A stretch of 64,000 nucleotides of DNA, from positions 13,289 to 77,288 of the forward strand of contig CAJUPX010000008.1 of assembly GCA_910588685.1 (NCBI GenBank), in the 5' to 3' direction. Source of the stretch: an uncultured Christensenellaceae bacterium (lineage in GTDB: Bacteria; Bacillota; Clostridia; Christensenellales; Borkfalkiaceae). Made by a program: the position numbers and the translations under genes. Of this stretch, positions 33,849-43,592 are shown one piece after another (positions within the stretch are counted from its first letter, which is position 1; each line of letters opens with the position of its first letter). The notes below the pieces were generated by a model, which worked only from the letters and a program-made list of their open reading frames with translations, made no database searches and was not told the DNA's origin.

Positions 33849-34029
33849 TATTTAAAAGTAAGCAAATTATGCAATTTATATGCAAAATTTGACAAAGACA
33901 GTGAATAATTTTTGAATAATATCCTGACAAGTGACCGTATATTCGTCCGTGAGTATTAAAAGCCGCAAAAATACAAAGCCGAAATAGAGTTGCGGGATCG
34001 GGAGTTAAATAAATTTTTTAGGAGTAAAT

Positions 34030-37000
34030 ATGAAAAAGAAATCAATTTTAGTATTTCTGCTCGCGTTGGTATCCACAGCTTCGCTCGGCGCGGTTGCGTG
34101 CAAAAAAGATGAAGAACATCAGCACAACTGGTCTTATAAGTCTAATGACGACTTGCATTGGCAAGACTGCGGCGACTGTGATGCGGCAAAAGATTACGGA
34201 GTGCATAACGACGCCGATAAAGACGGTCTTTGCGACGTTTGCGGCGCGGGCGTTAGCGGCGTGAACTGGTTAAGCGACGATAACAACCACTGGGTTGAAA
34301 ACAACGGCGACAAAGTAAGTATGGGCGGTCACGTAGACGAAAATGACGACGGTCACTGCGATACCTGCGATTACGTATATAAAGTGGTAGTAACCTTTGA
34401 CGCCAAAGGCGTGTGCGACGTTGCACCTGTATCCGTTGACCACGGCGCAACGGTAACCGCACCTACGGTACCCGTTGTTCAGGGGTGGGTTTTTGCCGGT
34501 TGGTATTCCGACGCCGACTTCAAAACCGAATTCGATTTTACAAAACCTATAACCTTTGCTACTACGGTTTATGCAAAATTTAACGAGGACACAACGCCCG
34601 GCAGCAATGCAAACCACGCGATTCCCGTAACGAGTCTTGACGCACCCACATCTTACGCATTTGGTAATTTCACTAAATTGTATTTTAAATACACTGCGAC
34701 CGAAACAAACCGGTTTTCGGCGTTTATGGGAGCGGGCGCGGCAAGCGAAGCTTGCTCTTTTGTAACCGACCTTGACGACAATGCTACGACTAATGTCGAT
34801 ACGCAGCTCGGTATGGTACACTTTGATTTGAATAGCGGCGATTCCGTCGTCATCGAAGTTTCGCGCGGCGCGGGTGTAACCGATACTGCGAACGTAGGCG
34901 TGTGTGTTGTTGTTACTAACAACGAACCTCTTCCCGCAGAAGGTTGGGCATCCGGCGAATATATAAGCGGTACTAATAAAATTACGCTTGACACGACGGC
35001 GAAAACTGCTACGTGGAATAGTTTTGCTCCTGCAAACTTTACATATGTCGGCGGAGTTGTTGACAAGCTGACGTTCTCTGTAACGTCGAGCATTGCAAGC
35101 GGCACCTTTACCGTAACGCGTAACGATGACGGTACTTTCACCGTAAGTTGTACGGAGAAGATGTTGTTAAGCGGTGACGTTGTTTTTGAATATCATGTTC
35201 CTATAGCTCCTATTCCCATTGAAAAATTCAGCGGAATATACACTCTTGATAAAGGCGGTTTTGGTCACCCTATGGGCGGCAACACGGTTGAAATCGGTAT
35301 ATATGCAAATGGTAACGGATATTTGCTTAGCAACAATAACGACAGATATTCTTGCAGCGGCTCATATGCTGTGTTCGATCAGGATACCAATACTCTCAAT
35401 TACGCTAATTACAATATTACTTTAAATATCAACGACGCCGGCGTTGTAACCGGTATAACCGTCGTACATGCGTATGGCGAGGCAACCCAATATTTATATG
35501 TACGTACCGGCGACGCGGGCGAAGAAGTTCCCGAAAGCTTTGCTGAACTTACGGACGGAACTACTTACGCCGGCACGAATTATTACTTCAATTTCAACGG
35601 TACGTACACGTATTTCGGTAGCTCTTTTAATAGAATTATTTTACACTCTTATGTAAGCGCAACCCATACGTATACGGTAAAAGTGGGCGGCGATATGTAC
35701 ACCGTTGTTATAAACGGCGAGGACGACGTTTCCATACAGTGGAAAAATGCAGACGGCACCGAACTGTTGGATACTTTAACCAAGTACGTCGTAAGCCGTA
35801 CTTTGCCTACCGAGTCGACAGATTATTCGGTTGCCCCTTCCGACTTTAAAAATAAATTGTATCATATCACTGTTGAGACTGCAGGCTGGTATACGATCAC
35901 AACCGGGCAAACGAATCTGGCATTCTATGAATTGACATCGCAACACGATGTTTTTAATGTATCTGAATTAGACCCTCTCAATATTACCGATTCGGTTTAT
36001 TTGAGCGCAGGTACGACGCTTGCCGTGTCCAACGCATCGTTTACCGGTGACAACGTGCCCGCAACTTTTGCGTTTACAATTGCTCCCGGTCAACCTGCAA
36101 AAGGACGTTCTGAAAACAACCCGATAACAATGGAAGGGATAAACGTTCTTAACATAGGTTCTATGCTTGCCGATACGCAATATTATGCAAAGTTCACTCT
36201 TCCCCGTGCGGGAAAATACCGCGTAACGGTTTCGTATGAACCAAACTGGGGCGGTGTAAGCTATATGCTTTATTATACTTTGAACGGCGATAGCGGCCAC
36301 GGATATTCAAGCGATAACGGATGGGTCGGCGGCGTTACGGGCGGTGCTTCCAACGTATCGATTCAATTAGACAAAGATCTTAACTTAATGATAGTAATAA
36401 GCCATTCTTCCAATATATCGAACGATGTAACGATAAGGATAGAGGAAGATTACTCGACCGCAACCGAAATATCTTTTGCGGATAGTTCTACCGGCAAGCT
36501 TAACGCAAGCGGCGCGTACAGGGCAGACATATCGAAACTACCTTTTGCAAACAACTTAACTCTTACAAGCGAAACCGGGTTCAGTTTGACCGTAGGCGGC
36601 GAAACTAATAATTATACCACGTATACGCTGACGCAGGCGCAGCTTGACGAAGGGTTCTATCTGAATCTTGCTGCCGGTGCAGACGTTGATTATGAGTTGA
36701 CATACAGCGAGGGTGCAGAGCAGAATCCTATAAAGATTACTGAGTTGGGTTCAAACAAAATAAACGTTTTAGCCGGCGCGTCTACTTACGTAACCGTAAC
36801 GGCGCCCGCAGACAAGAACTGGTTACTGTCTCTTGCAGGTCAAAGTGCTCACTTCTATCAGTTTACCGTAGGGAATAAGGTATATTCTTCGGAAGAGCCT
36901 TATTATCTTGCCGCAGGTCAGTCCGTAACGATTGCCGTATCGGGCGTCAACTCGACAATTGCCGATACTGCTAATTTGGCTGTAGAATTAGATTATACGA

Positions 37001-38052
37001 ACGACGCGGTATCATTATCGTTTACAACCCTTCCTTTGGGTAACGTAATAATCCATTTTGCAAACAATGCGGCGGTAACAAACTCTAATTTCATCCTTGT
37101 CGATACTCTCGGCAGCGACGTAACGGTAACTTCCACAAAAGCGTTTACCGTCAACTATCCTGACGGTAAGTCGGTGGTAGCAAGGCTTACGGGCAGCTCT
37201 TATGTTGTAACTATTCCCGCTAACGACGGTATGTTGTTCAACATAACGGCGACCGAAGCGGCAGATATTATCTTCGCGTTGTCTTACGAGCTCGGCAGCC
37301 AAGGTAACCCTCATACCGTAACGTTTGATAATAATTTGAGATATACTTCGCCCGGCGTTGCAACCCGTACTAAAAATTACTTTATACTTCCCGCAGGTAC
37401 GTACACGTACAGTTCAAGCATAAATGTAGGAACTTGGCTTTACGTTAATGATTTACTTGTCCAAGGTAATCAGTTTGACGTACCCGCAGGCGCTACGGTT
37501 CGCTTTGAAAATAATTCAAGATACAGCGCAACGCTTACGCTAAGTCCGGCGACGCCTGCAAGTATTCAGGGTATATTCAATTTCACGGACGGCACTACAA
37601 ACGGTCAGTTGACGATTGGCGCGACAACGGTAAAAATAGGTGAAACCGTTTATAAGTTATCCGCAGTAAACGGCAATGTGTACACGTTCACCAACGGAAC
37701 GGGTTCTGCGGCTACGTCCATAACGATAACAAACGGCGATACGCTTCTTTACGGCGAACTTGCGCTTACTCCAAACACTATCCCTGCAAGCATAGTCGGC
37801 ACATATAAGGGCTCGGTTCCTGTATTCGGCGGTGAAATAACTATAAAAATAAACGCTGATTATACTGCGGTAGTAAACAATCAAAACGTAACGCTGACTT
37901 TAAACGGCAACACTTATAGTTTCAGTTGGAATAACAACAACGCTTGGGATAATCCGACAAATTGTACGTTTACCGTAACCGACGGCACACTTTCTTTACG
38001 CGATAGTTATTATGCTAGCCAAGGATTAGCAACTTTAACCCTTACCAAGTAG
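34030..38052 (+). CDS. Giant modular cell-surface lipoprotein, 1340 aa to an in-frame TAG
   Basis: An AGGAG leads to a lipoprotein signal (MKKKSILVFLLALVSTA, lipobox LGAVAC). Residues ~30-115 hold four His/Cys clusters (DCGDCDAAKDYG, DKDGLCDVCGAG, DDGHCDTCDYVYK) of the Clostridial CxxC repeat type. Residues ~118-190 are an InlB/Flg_new repeat ending AKFNEDT. The rest is a long run of beta-rich modules with repeats such as GTYxG...GxxTIxIxADYTA and PxSIVGTYKG. It is likely a ligand-binding surface protein. The frame stays open after the TAG at 38050-38052 for another 98 codons of the same module type. Confidence 0.85.
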   Translation: MKKKSILVFLLALVSTASLGAVACKKDEEHQHNWSYKSNDDLHWQDCGDCDAAKDYGVHNDADKDGLCDVCGAGVSGVNWLSDDNNHWVENNGDKVSMGGHVDENDDGHCDTCDYVYKVVVTFDAKGVCDVAPVSVDHGATVTAPTVPVVQGWVFAGWYSDADFKTEFDFTKPITFATTVYAKFNEDTTPGSNANHAIPVTSLDAPTSYAFGNFTKLYFKYTATETNRFSAFMGAGAASEACSFVTDLDDNATTNVDTQLGMVHFDLNSGDSVVIEVSRGAGVTDTANVGVCVVVTNNEPLPAEGWASGEYISGTNKITLDTTAKTATWNSFAPANFTYVGGVVDKLTFSVTSSIASGTFTVTRNDDGTFTVSCTEKMLLSGDVVFEYHVPIAPIPIEKFSGIYTLDKGGFGHPMGGNTVEIGIYANGNGYLLSNNNDRYSCSGSYAVFDQDTNTLNYANYNITLNINDAGVVTGITVVHAYGEATQYLYVRTGDAGEEVPESFAELTDGTTYAGTNYYFNFNGTYTYFGSSFNRIILHSYVSATHTYTVKVGGDMYTVVINGEDDVSIQWKNADGTELLDTLTKYVVSRTLPTESTDYSVAPSDFKNKLYHITVETAGWYTITTGQTNLAFYELTSQHDVFNVSELDPLNITDSVYLSAGTTLAVSNASFTGDNVPATFAFTIAPGQPAKGRSENNPITMEGINVLNIGSMLADTQYYAKFTLPRAGKYRVTVSYEPNWGGVSYMLYYTLNGDSGHGYSSDNGWVGGVTGGASNVSIQLDKDLNLMIVISHSSNISNDVTIRIEEDYSTATEISFADSSTGKLNASGAYRADISKLPFANNLTLTSETGFSLTVGGETNNYTTYTLTQAQLDEGFYLNLAAGADVDYELTYSEGAEQNPIKITELGSNKINVLAGASTYVTVTAPADKNWLLSLAGQSAHFYQFTVGNKVYSSEEPYYLAAGQSVTIAVSGVNSTIADTANLAVELDYTNDAVSLSFTTLPLGNVIIHFANNAAVTNSNFILVDTLGSDVTVTSTKAFTVNYPDGKSVVARLTGSSYVVTIPANDGMLFNITATEAADIIFALSYELGSQGNPHTVTFDNNLRYTSPGVATRTKNYFILPAGTYTYSSSINVGTWLYVNDLLVQGNQFDVPAGATVRFENNSRYSATLTLSPATPASIQGIFNFTDGTTNGQLTIGATTVKIGETVYKLSAVNGNVYTFTNGTGSAATSITITNGDTLLYGELALTPNTIPASIVGTYKGSVPVFGGEITIKINADYTAVVNNQNVTLTLNGNTYSFSWNNNNAWDNPTNCTFTVTDGTLSLRDSYYASQGLATLTLTK

Positions 38053-38346
38053 CAAAGCTCCTTGGTAGGTACTTATAGCGGTGCTATCGGAGCAGCAACA
38101 ATTGGCAATAGCGGAACTCTCGTTATAAATGCCGACGGTACGTGCGTATATTCGCTTAACAACGGCGCTGGATTGACAGAAAGATATTCCGGCAATTATA
38201 CTGAAAATGGCGGAACTTATACGTTCGGCTATTCAGATGGCGATTATACTAACACTGTCACCTTTTCGGTAAATGACGACGGTACTCTTGATTTCTTTGA
38301 TGACTATTACAGCTTTGAGACACATACTACTTTTAGCAAAGCGTAA
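38053..38346 (+). pseudogene. In-frame C-terminal continuation of the giant lipoprotein after TAG
   Basis: Directly after TAG 38050-38052 the same frame reads QSSLVGTYSGAIGAATIGNS and ends with SFETHTTFSKA. The start SLVGTYSG aligns with SIVGTYKG of the preceding module, so this is the last repeat of the same protein. There is no ribosome site. Either a CAG/AAG-to-TAG mutation truncated the protein by one module, or some readthrough occurs (TAG is followed by CAA, a known leaky context). Confidence 0.75.
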
Positions 38347-38384
38347 ACAAAATCTCCGTAAAATCGGAAAATAATCAAAAAACG

Positions 38385-38420
38385 CAGCGGCTATTCCGTG
38401 TGAAAACGGAATAGCTATGC
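38385..38420 (+). terminator. Hairpin after the giant lipoprotein gene
   Basis: The stem gctattccgt / acggaatagc (38390-38399 and 38406-38415) is extended by outer acgca / tgcgt pairing. The T-tract is weak (gtatttat), so termination may be partial. Confidence 0.55.
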
Positions 38421-38527
38421 GTGTATTTATGCAAACTTAATTCCGGATTGATAAATCACGGATAAAACAGGGAAATTTCCCGGAAGACTTATAAAAACAA
38501 CAGCAAAACAAAGAGGAGGTAGGAACA

Positions 38528-39643
38528 ATGGACGCGAATTTTTTGAAATTCAAAAGAAAGGTCTGGATTGATATTATTATCAAGTGCGCCGTAATAGGGC
38601 TTGCCGTCGGCTTTTTAGCAGTAAACGCAACGCTTTTGCCGTGCAAGCTTTTCGGTATTAAATTGTTCTGGCTTTTATACGTTCTTATAGCGGTAGCGGG
38701 TACTGCGCTCGGCGGCGGTCTTGCGTTTGTGTTTTTAAGAACCAACGACAAAAAAATAGCAAAACGGCTCGATAAGGAGCTTGAATTGCAGGAGAGAGTG
38801 CAAACGGCTTACGAGTTCAACGGCAAAGCGGGCGTAATGCTCGATATGCAGCGCACCAACGCGAGCACTACCCTTGAAAACTATCCGGCAAGAAGCCTGC
38901 CCTTTAAAAATATCGCTATAATTGCGCTGTGCGCCCTCATTGCGGTAACCGGGCTTGTGGCTATACCCGTAATTTCGTTTACGGTGCCCGCGACGTTTGC
39001 AAAAGAGGAAGACGAAAAACCCTACGTGGAGCCGCCCCGCGATATTTCCGAATGGGAGTGGGAGGCGCTCGACGATTTGATAGAATACGTTCAGAACACC
39101 AAAAAAGCCGAACAAAAGGTAAAGGACGGAATGCTTACGCAGCTGCGCGGATTAAAAGCCGTGCTGCTCCGCGGCGTTTCGCAGAGCAGTTTGGTCGGAT
39201 TCGTTCAGAACACCGTAACCGAAATCCGAAACGTTGTAAAGGACGCCAACGACCAGGCTCCCGAGGCGCAGCAGGCGCTCAACTCCGAGGACGAGGCGTA
39301 CGTAATAAACAAGCTGTACGAAATTTTCGGGCTTGCTAAAGAACAAGACCCGACTACTCCGCCCGACCCCGGTAAGGATGATGGAAATGACGGAAACAAC
39401 GGCTCAACGGGAGGCCCAGGCTCGCTCGACGTAATAAATACGCCGTTCTTCGACCCGGATAAGGCTAACTCAGTAGACGAAAACGGGGATTATCTCAGCG
39501 GCGAGGTCAAATGCGGCGAGGCGAGAACCAAATATTATATGGAAGTGCAGAAAGCGCTTGCCGAAGGTACTATATCGCGCGAGGAATGGGAGTTTATAAT
39601 GCTTTCTTACTTTGCGGACTTAAATATTAAAGACGAAAATTAA
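38528..39643 (+). CDS. Membrane protein heading the MoxR/vWA operon
   Basis: The 371-aa protein starts at ATG after AGAGGAGG. It has two N-terminal helices (~20-38 and ~47-70), a cytoplasmic basic loop (KKIAKRLDKELELQERVQTAYEF), a third helix (~133-155) and an extracytoplasmic helical domain (~165-270). A Gly/Asn/Asp-rich linker and a short C-terminal domain follow. The layout recalls DUF4175-like or Bat-associated membrane proteins; I cannot name the family. It lies 18 nt upstream of moxR and is surely co-transcribed. Confidence 0.75.
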   Translation: MDANFLKFKRKVWIDIIIKCAVIGLAVGFLAVNATLLPCKLFGIKLFWLLYVLIAVAGTALGGGLAFVFLRTNDKKIAKRLDKELELQERVQTAYEFNGKAGVMLDMQRTNASTTLENYPARSLPFKNIAIIALCALIAVTGLVAIPVISFTVPATFAKEEDEKPYVEPPRDISEWEWEALDDLIEYVQNTKKAEQKVKDGMLTQLRGLKAVLLRGVSQSSLVGFVQNTVTEIRNVVKDANDQAPEAQQALNSEDEAYVINKLYEIFGLAKEQDPTTPPDPGKDDGNDGNNGSTGGPGSLDVINTPFFDPDKANSVDENGDYLSGEVKCGEARTKYYMEVQKALAEGTISREEWEFIMLSYFADLNIKDEN

Positions 39644-39661
39644 AAGAGGTTAAATAAAATA

Positions 39662-40792
39662 ATGGATAACAAGGCTCAGGTAGAAAATTTCAGCAGCGCG
39701 GTTGCAAAAATCAAACAGGAAATCAAAAAAGACCTGGTAGGACAAGAGGATATAGTGGACAACGTGCTTATCGCCATAATTGCCGGCGGTAACGTGCTTT
39801 TGGAGGGCGTTCCCGGCGTTGGTAAAACGCGTATGGTACGCTCGCTCGGAAAGGTGTTGGAGCTGCCTTTCTCGCGTATTCAGTTCACGCCAGACCTTAT
39901 GCCCTCCGACGTTACGGGTACAAACGTAATCGAAAAGGACGCTAACGGTAAAATGAACACGGTGTTCCAGAAAGGACCTATTTTTGCAAACCTCGTACTT
40001 GCGGACGAAATTAACCGCGCAACGCCTAAAACACAGTCGGCGATGCTCGAAGTTATGCAGGAGCACAGAGTTACTGTCGCCAACAAAACTTATACCATAG
40101 CGGAGCCGTTCTTCGTTCTTGCTACGCAGAACCCCATAGAGCAGGACGGTACCTATCCCCTGCCCGAGGCGCAGATGGACCGCTTTATGTTTAAACTGCT
40201 TGTCGGTTTCCCCTCTGTTAAGGAGCTTGCCGACATAGTAAATATGACGCAGATAACTATGGAGGAAACGGCGACCGCGGTTGTTGACGGGAAAACCATT
40301 CTCGAAATGCGGGAGCTTGCAAAAACCGTGCCCGTTGCTTCCGACGTGCTCTATTACGCTATGCGCCTTGTAGCGCGCACGCACCCCGAGCTTGCGGACA
40401 GCGGCGAAACGGCGGCTAAGTACGTAAAATACGGCTGCTCGCCCCGCGCCGGTCAGGCGCTCATTACCGCGGCTAAGGTTCGCGCGCTTATATGCGGCAG
40501 ATACAATGTTTCGTACGACGATATAGACGTGCTCGCATATCCCGTACTGCGCCACAGAATGAAGGTAAATTATACGGCAATCAATGAAAGACTTAACGTT
40601 GACGACGTTATAACAAAGATAATTGCCGAAAATAAAAAGGAAAAGGGCTCCGGTAAGCTTGACGGCGACAACGCGACGGTTGCGATTAACGAAGTTGCTG
40701 CGGAAACGCCTGCGGAAGTAACCGGGGCAAACGATACCGCCGTTCCGGCAGAGGAAGAGCCTAAAAAGAAAAAGAAGTTCGGCAAAAAGTAA
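39662..40792 (+). CDS. moxR: MoxR-family AAA+ ATPase
   Basis: The 376-aa ATPase has Walker A GVPGVGKT (49-56), Walker B LVLADEINRATPKTQSAMLE, sensor 1 ATQNPIEQDGTYPLPEAQMDRF and the lid SPRAGQALITAAKVRAL. The Ala/Pro/Lys-rich tail ending KKKKKFGKK is an unusual extension of about 45 residues. MoxR proteins act as chaperones for vWA-domain partners; here the partners are encoded directly downstream. It is located in the cytoplasm near the membrane. Confidence 0.95.
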   Translation: MDNKAQVENFSSAVAKIKQEIKKDLVGQEDIVDNVLIAIIAGGNVLLEGVPGVGKTRMVRSLGKVLELPFSRIQFTPDLMPSDVTGTNVIEKDANGKMNTVFQKGPIFANLVLADEINRATPKTQSAMLEVMQEHRVTVANKTYTIAEPFFVLATQNPIEQDGTYPLPEAQMDRFMFKLLVGFPSVKELADIVNMTQITMEETATAVVDGKTILEMRELAKTVPVASDVLYYAMRLVARTHPELADSGETAAKYVKYGCSPRAGQALITAAKVRALICGRYNVSYDDIDVLAYPVLRHRMKVNYTAINERLNVDDVITKIIAENKKEKGSGKLDGDNATVAINEVAAETPAEVTGANDTAVPAEEEPKKKKKFGKK

Positions 40793-40803
40793 AGTGAGAT
40801 AAG

Positions 40804-41685
40804 ATGAACGTAGCAATAAACGAAGCCTTTTTACAGCGAGTGGAAATGCTTCAGACCGTATTAAAAAACAACATAGCCGGTATGTTCGGCGGCAACCACA
40901 AGAGTAAGACCTACGGTTCGTCGTGCGAGTTCGTCGATTACAGAAATTACGTTCCCGGCGACGATATAACCAAAATCGACTGGAATGCGTACGCCCGTTT
41001 TGAAACGCTTTATTTAAAGCTGTATCTTGACGAGCGCAGGCTGCATACCAAAATTTATATAGACGTCAGCCAGTCTATGGCTTACGGCGAGGGTACCAAG
41101 GCGAAAATTGCTTTGCAGTTTGCCGCAACGCTCGCTTATCTTTCGGTTTGCGAGCTTGACAGGGTGTCTGTATTTACTATTAAAAACAGCGAGGTTACCG
41201 AAGTTATATCTTCTGTTTCGGGCAGGGAGCGTTATTTTGCCGAAATTACCAAGCTCAACGATATAGAGTTCGGCGGGGACTGTTTTATAAGCGAGGGCAT
41301 ACTGCCAACGCAGGTAGGATACGGCGACGGACTTTCCGTAATAATTTCCGACTTTTTAACGGACAATAATTATGAAAACGCAATAGATTATCTCGCCGAT
41401 AAAAAGCGCGACCTTCTCTGCGTTCAGGTGCTTACAAAGGACGAAATGAAGCCCAAAATCCGCGGCAAAAACATATTCTACGACAGCGAAAACGAAAACA
41501 GGAGCTACCGCAGAAACATCAACAAAGACATTATCAAAGCCTATCGCGAGGCGGTTAAATACGTGCAGGACAGACTGCTCAATTACTGCAACGCACGCGG
41601 CGCGGAGTATATGCTCGTAAGGGACGACAAGCCCGTAGACGAGATATTCTTCGAGCGGCTGACGGCGATGGGGGTACTTAAATGA
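40804..41685 (+). CDS. DUF58 domain protein
   Basis: The 293-aa protein has the DUF58 signature (SCEFVDYRNYVPGDDITKID followed by WNAYARFETLYLKLYLDERR at ~35-75). It has a degenerate vWA fold with a MIDAS-like DVSQSM near residue 90. It has no membrane segment. DUF58 proteins almost always follow moxR, as here with an 11-nt gap. They probably form the adaptor between MoxR and the membrane vWA proteins. Overlaps the next gene by 4 nt (ATGA). Confidence 0.93.
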   Translation: MNVAINEAFLQRVEMLQTVLKNNIAGMFGGNHKSKTYGSSCEFVDYRNYVPGDDITKIDWNAYARFETLYLKLYLDERRLHTKIYIDVSQSMAYGEGTKAKIALQFAATLAYLSVCELDRVSVFTIKNSEVTEVISSVSGRERYFAEITKLNDIEFGGDCFISEGILPTQVGYGDGLSVIISDFLTDNNYENAIDYLADKKRDLLCVQVLTKDEMKPKIRGKNIFYDSENENRSYRRNINKDIIKAYREAVKYVQDRLLNYCNARGAEYMLVRDDKPVDEIFFERLTAMGVLK

Positions 41686-43592
41686 ATTTTTACTATCCTC
41701 TCGGTCTTCTCGGACTGATAGGCGTGCCTATCCTTATAATAATCTATATTATCAAGTCCAAGTATACCGAACAGACCGTAGCTTCGACCTACCTTTGGGA
41801 GTTGAGCGAAAGGTTTTTGAAAAAGAGAAAGCCCGTATCCAAAATCACGGGTATAATAACGCTGATACTGCAAATTCTGGCGGTGGTAACGGTATCGCTG
41901 CTAATCGCTCACCCGGTGTTTACGATACCCGCGTCGGCTAACGATTATTTCTTTATCCTCGACGGCTCTGCGAGTATGAATATGACTCAGAACGGCGAAA
42001 CGCGTTTTGAAAAGGCGCAAAAGCAAATAAACTCCGTTATCGACAAATCAAAGGGCGGCAGCTCTTACACGCTGGCGCTTGCGGGCGACAGCGTAAACGT
42101 AATGTTCGAGGGCATAACCGACAAAGAACAGGCTAAAATATTTATCAACGGTCTTAAAGCGGGCTGGAATTCCGCCGACTGTTCGTCCGCTGTTAACTTC
42201 GCGCAGGACTACTTCGATTCCAACCGTTCGGCGCTTGTTTATCTCGTAACAGACAAACAGTACGAAACGGAAAATATCGAGCTTATAGACGTGTCCGGCG
42301 GCGAGGTAAACTATGCGTTCGCAGATTACGGCTACGAGCTTGTTACAAACGGAATTACCGCGTCCGGCACGGTTGTGTCGTATTCGTCCGACGCAACGCT
42401 TACCGTCGAGCTGCTTTTAACGGTTGACGGCAAGGAAACGTCTTGCGCGCAGACAAAGGTATCGGCGGCAAAGGGCGTTTCGGCGGAGTTTACATTAAAT
42501 TACAAACCGGGAGAAATGCCGTCTTTTACGGCGTTAAAGCTCAGAATAGCCGAAGCCGACGCACTTGCAGAAGACAACGTAATAATACTTTACGACAAGG
42601 CGAAGTCGGCGGACAGAACCGTTCTGCTCGTCAACGGCACGGAGGACGGAGTATATCTCAAACAGTCGCTGGAATACGCGGGCAATGCAACGGTTACGGC
42701 TATGAGTTCAATTGATTATGCAGAAACGTATGTAAACGACAACGTACCCGATGGCTACGGAATGTACGTTTACAACGGTTACGCGCCCGAAAAACTGCCT
42801 GCAAACGCCGCTATATGGCTGCTCAACGCGGTTACGGGCACGGACAGCGGTTCGGGGATAACGTACAGGGATACGCTTACTCCGAGAGATAAAACCGGAC
42901 CTGAAAGCTATTACACCGCAAAATATTCTAAAAATACTTCGTCGCAGGCGAAAGAGCTTATGCTTGGACTTGTAAAACGCGACGTTGCCGTGCGCACGTA
43001 CGCAAAATACGGCGTTCCCAGAAATTATACTAATATTTTAGAATACAACGGCGACGCGCTTATTACCGCAGGGCTTAACGGCAACAACGACAGACAGGTT
43101 GTGTTTGCGTTCGAGCTCGGAAATTCGAGCCTTGCGATGCTTGACGATTTTCTTATTCTGGTAAGAAATCTAATGAACTACTCTTTCCCGCAGGTAATAG
43201 ACGAAACGGTTTACGACTGCGGCGAAAACCTGGTCGTAAACGTAGTGCCCGGCTGCCGCAACATAGCGGTAACTTCGCCGAGCGGAAATACTGTAACGCT
43301 AGATACCGTGGATAACGACGTTTGCGAGCTTGCTTTAACCGAAACGGGAACTTATACTATTAACGTGACGATTGCCGGCAAACAGGAGGACAGCGTGCTT
43401 TACGCATATGCGCGCGTGCCAGAGGTTGAAAGCCGCAATCCCGCCGGAGAGGCTATTTATCTTGCCGGCGACAGGGAATTTAATTATTCCGACGGATTTT
43501 ACGATAAACTGCTGGCATTCTTTATACTTATAACTGTATTGCTGTTGGCTGATTGGGGGGTATACTGCTATGAACAATATCAGCTTCGATAA
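41682..43592 (+). CDS. BatA-type membrane protein with vWA domain
   Basis: The 636-aa protein starts with the BatA N-terminal helix (FYYPLGLLGLIGVPILIIIYI), a second helix (~57-80) and an extracytoplasmic vWA domain (MIDAS DGSASMN near 98-104; TDKQYE). A long beta-rich domain follows, then a C-terminal helix (LLAFFILITVLLLADWGVY). The vWA domain is probably outside the cell, or on the inner face if the topology is inverted; this cannot be settled by eye. It overlaps the next gene by 23 nt. Confidence 0.88.
   Translation: MNFYYPLGLLGLIGVPILIIIYIIKSKYTEQTVASTYLWELSERFLKKRKPVSKITGIITLILQILAVVTVSLLIAHPVFTIPASANDYFFILDGSASMNMTQNGETRFEKAQKQINSVIDKSKGGSSYTLALAGDSVNVMFEGITDKEQAKIFINGLKAGWNSADCSSAVNFAQDYFDSNRSALVYLVTDKQYETENIELIDVSGGEVNYAFADYGYELVTNGITASGTVVSYSSDATLTVELLLTVDGKETSCAQTKVSAAKGVSAEFTLNYKPGEMPSFTALKLRIAEADALAEDNVIILYDKAKSADRTVLLVNGTEDGVYLKQSLEYAGNATVTAMSSIDYAETYVNDNVPDGYGMYVYNGYAPEKLPANAAIWLLNAVTGTDSGSGITYRDTLTPRDKTGPESYYTAKYSKNTSSQAKELMLGLVKRDVAVRTYAKYGVPRNYTNILEYNGDALITAGLNGNNDRQVVFAFELGNSSLAMLDDFLILVRNLMNYSFPQVIDETVYDCGENLVVNVVPGCRNIAVTSPSGNTVTLDTVDNDVCELALTETGTYTINVTIAGKQEDSVLYAYARVPEVESRNPAGEAIYLAGDREFNYSDGFYDKLLAFFILITVLLLADWGVYCYEQYQLR

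Noticed and set aside
39650..40816. 388-aa minus-strand ORF opposite moxR
   Set aside because: It mirrors moxR exactly, is rich in Arg/Tyr/His, and lacks a ribosome site and promoter.
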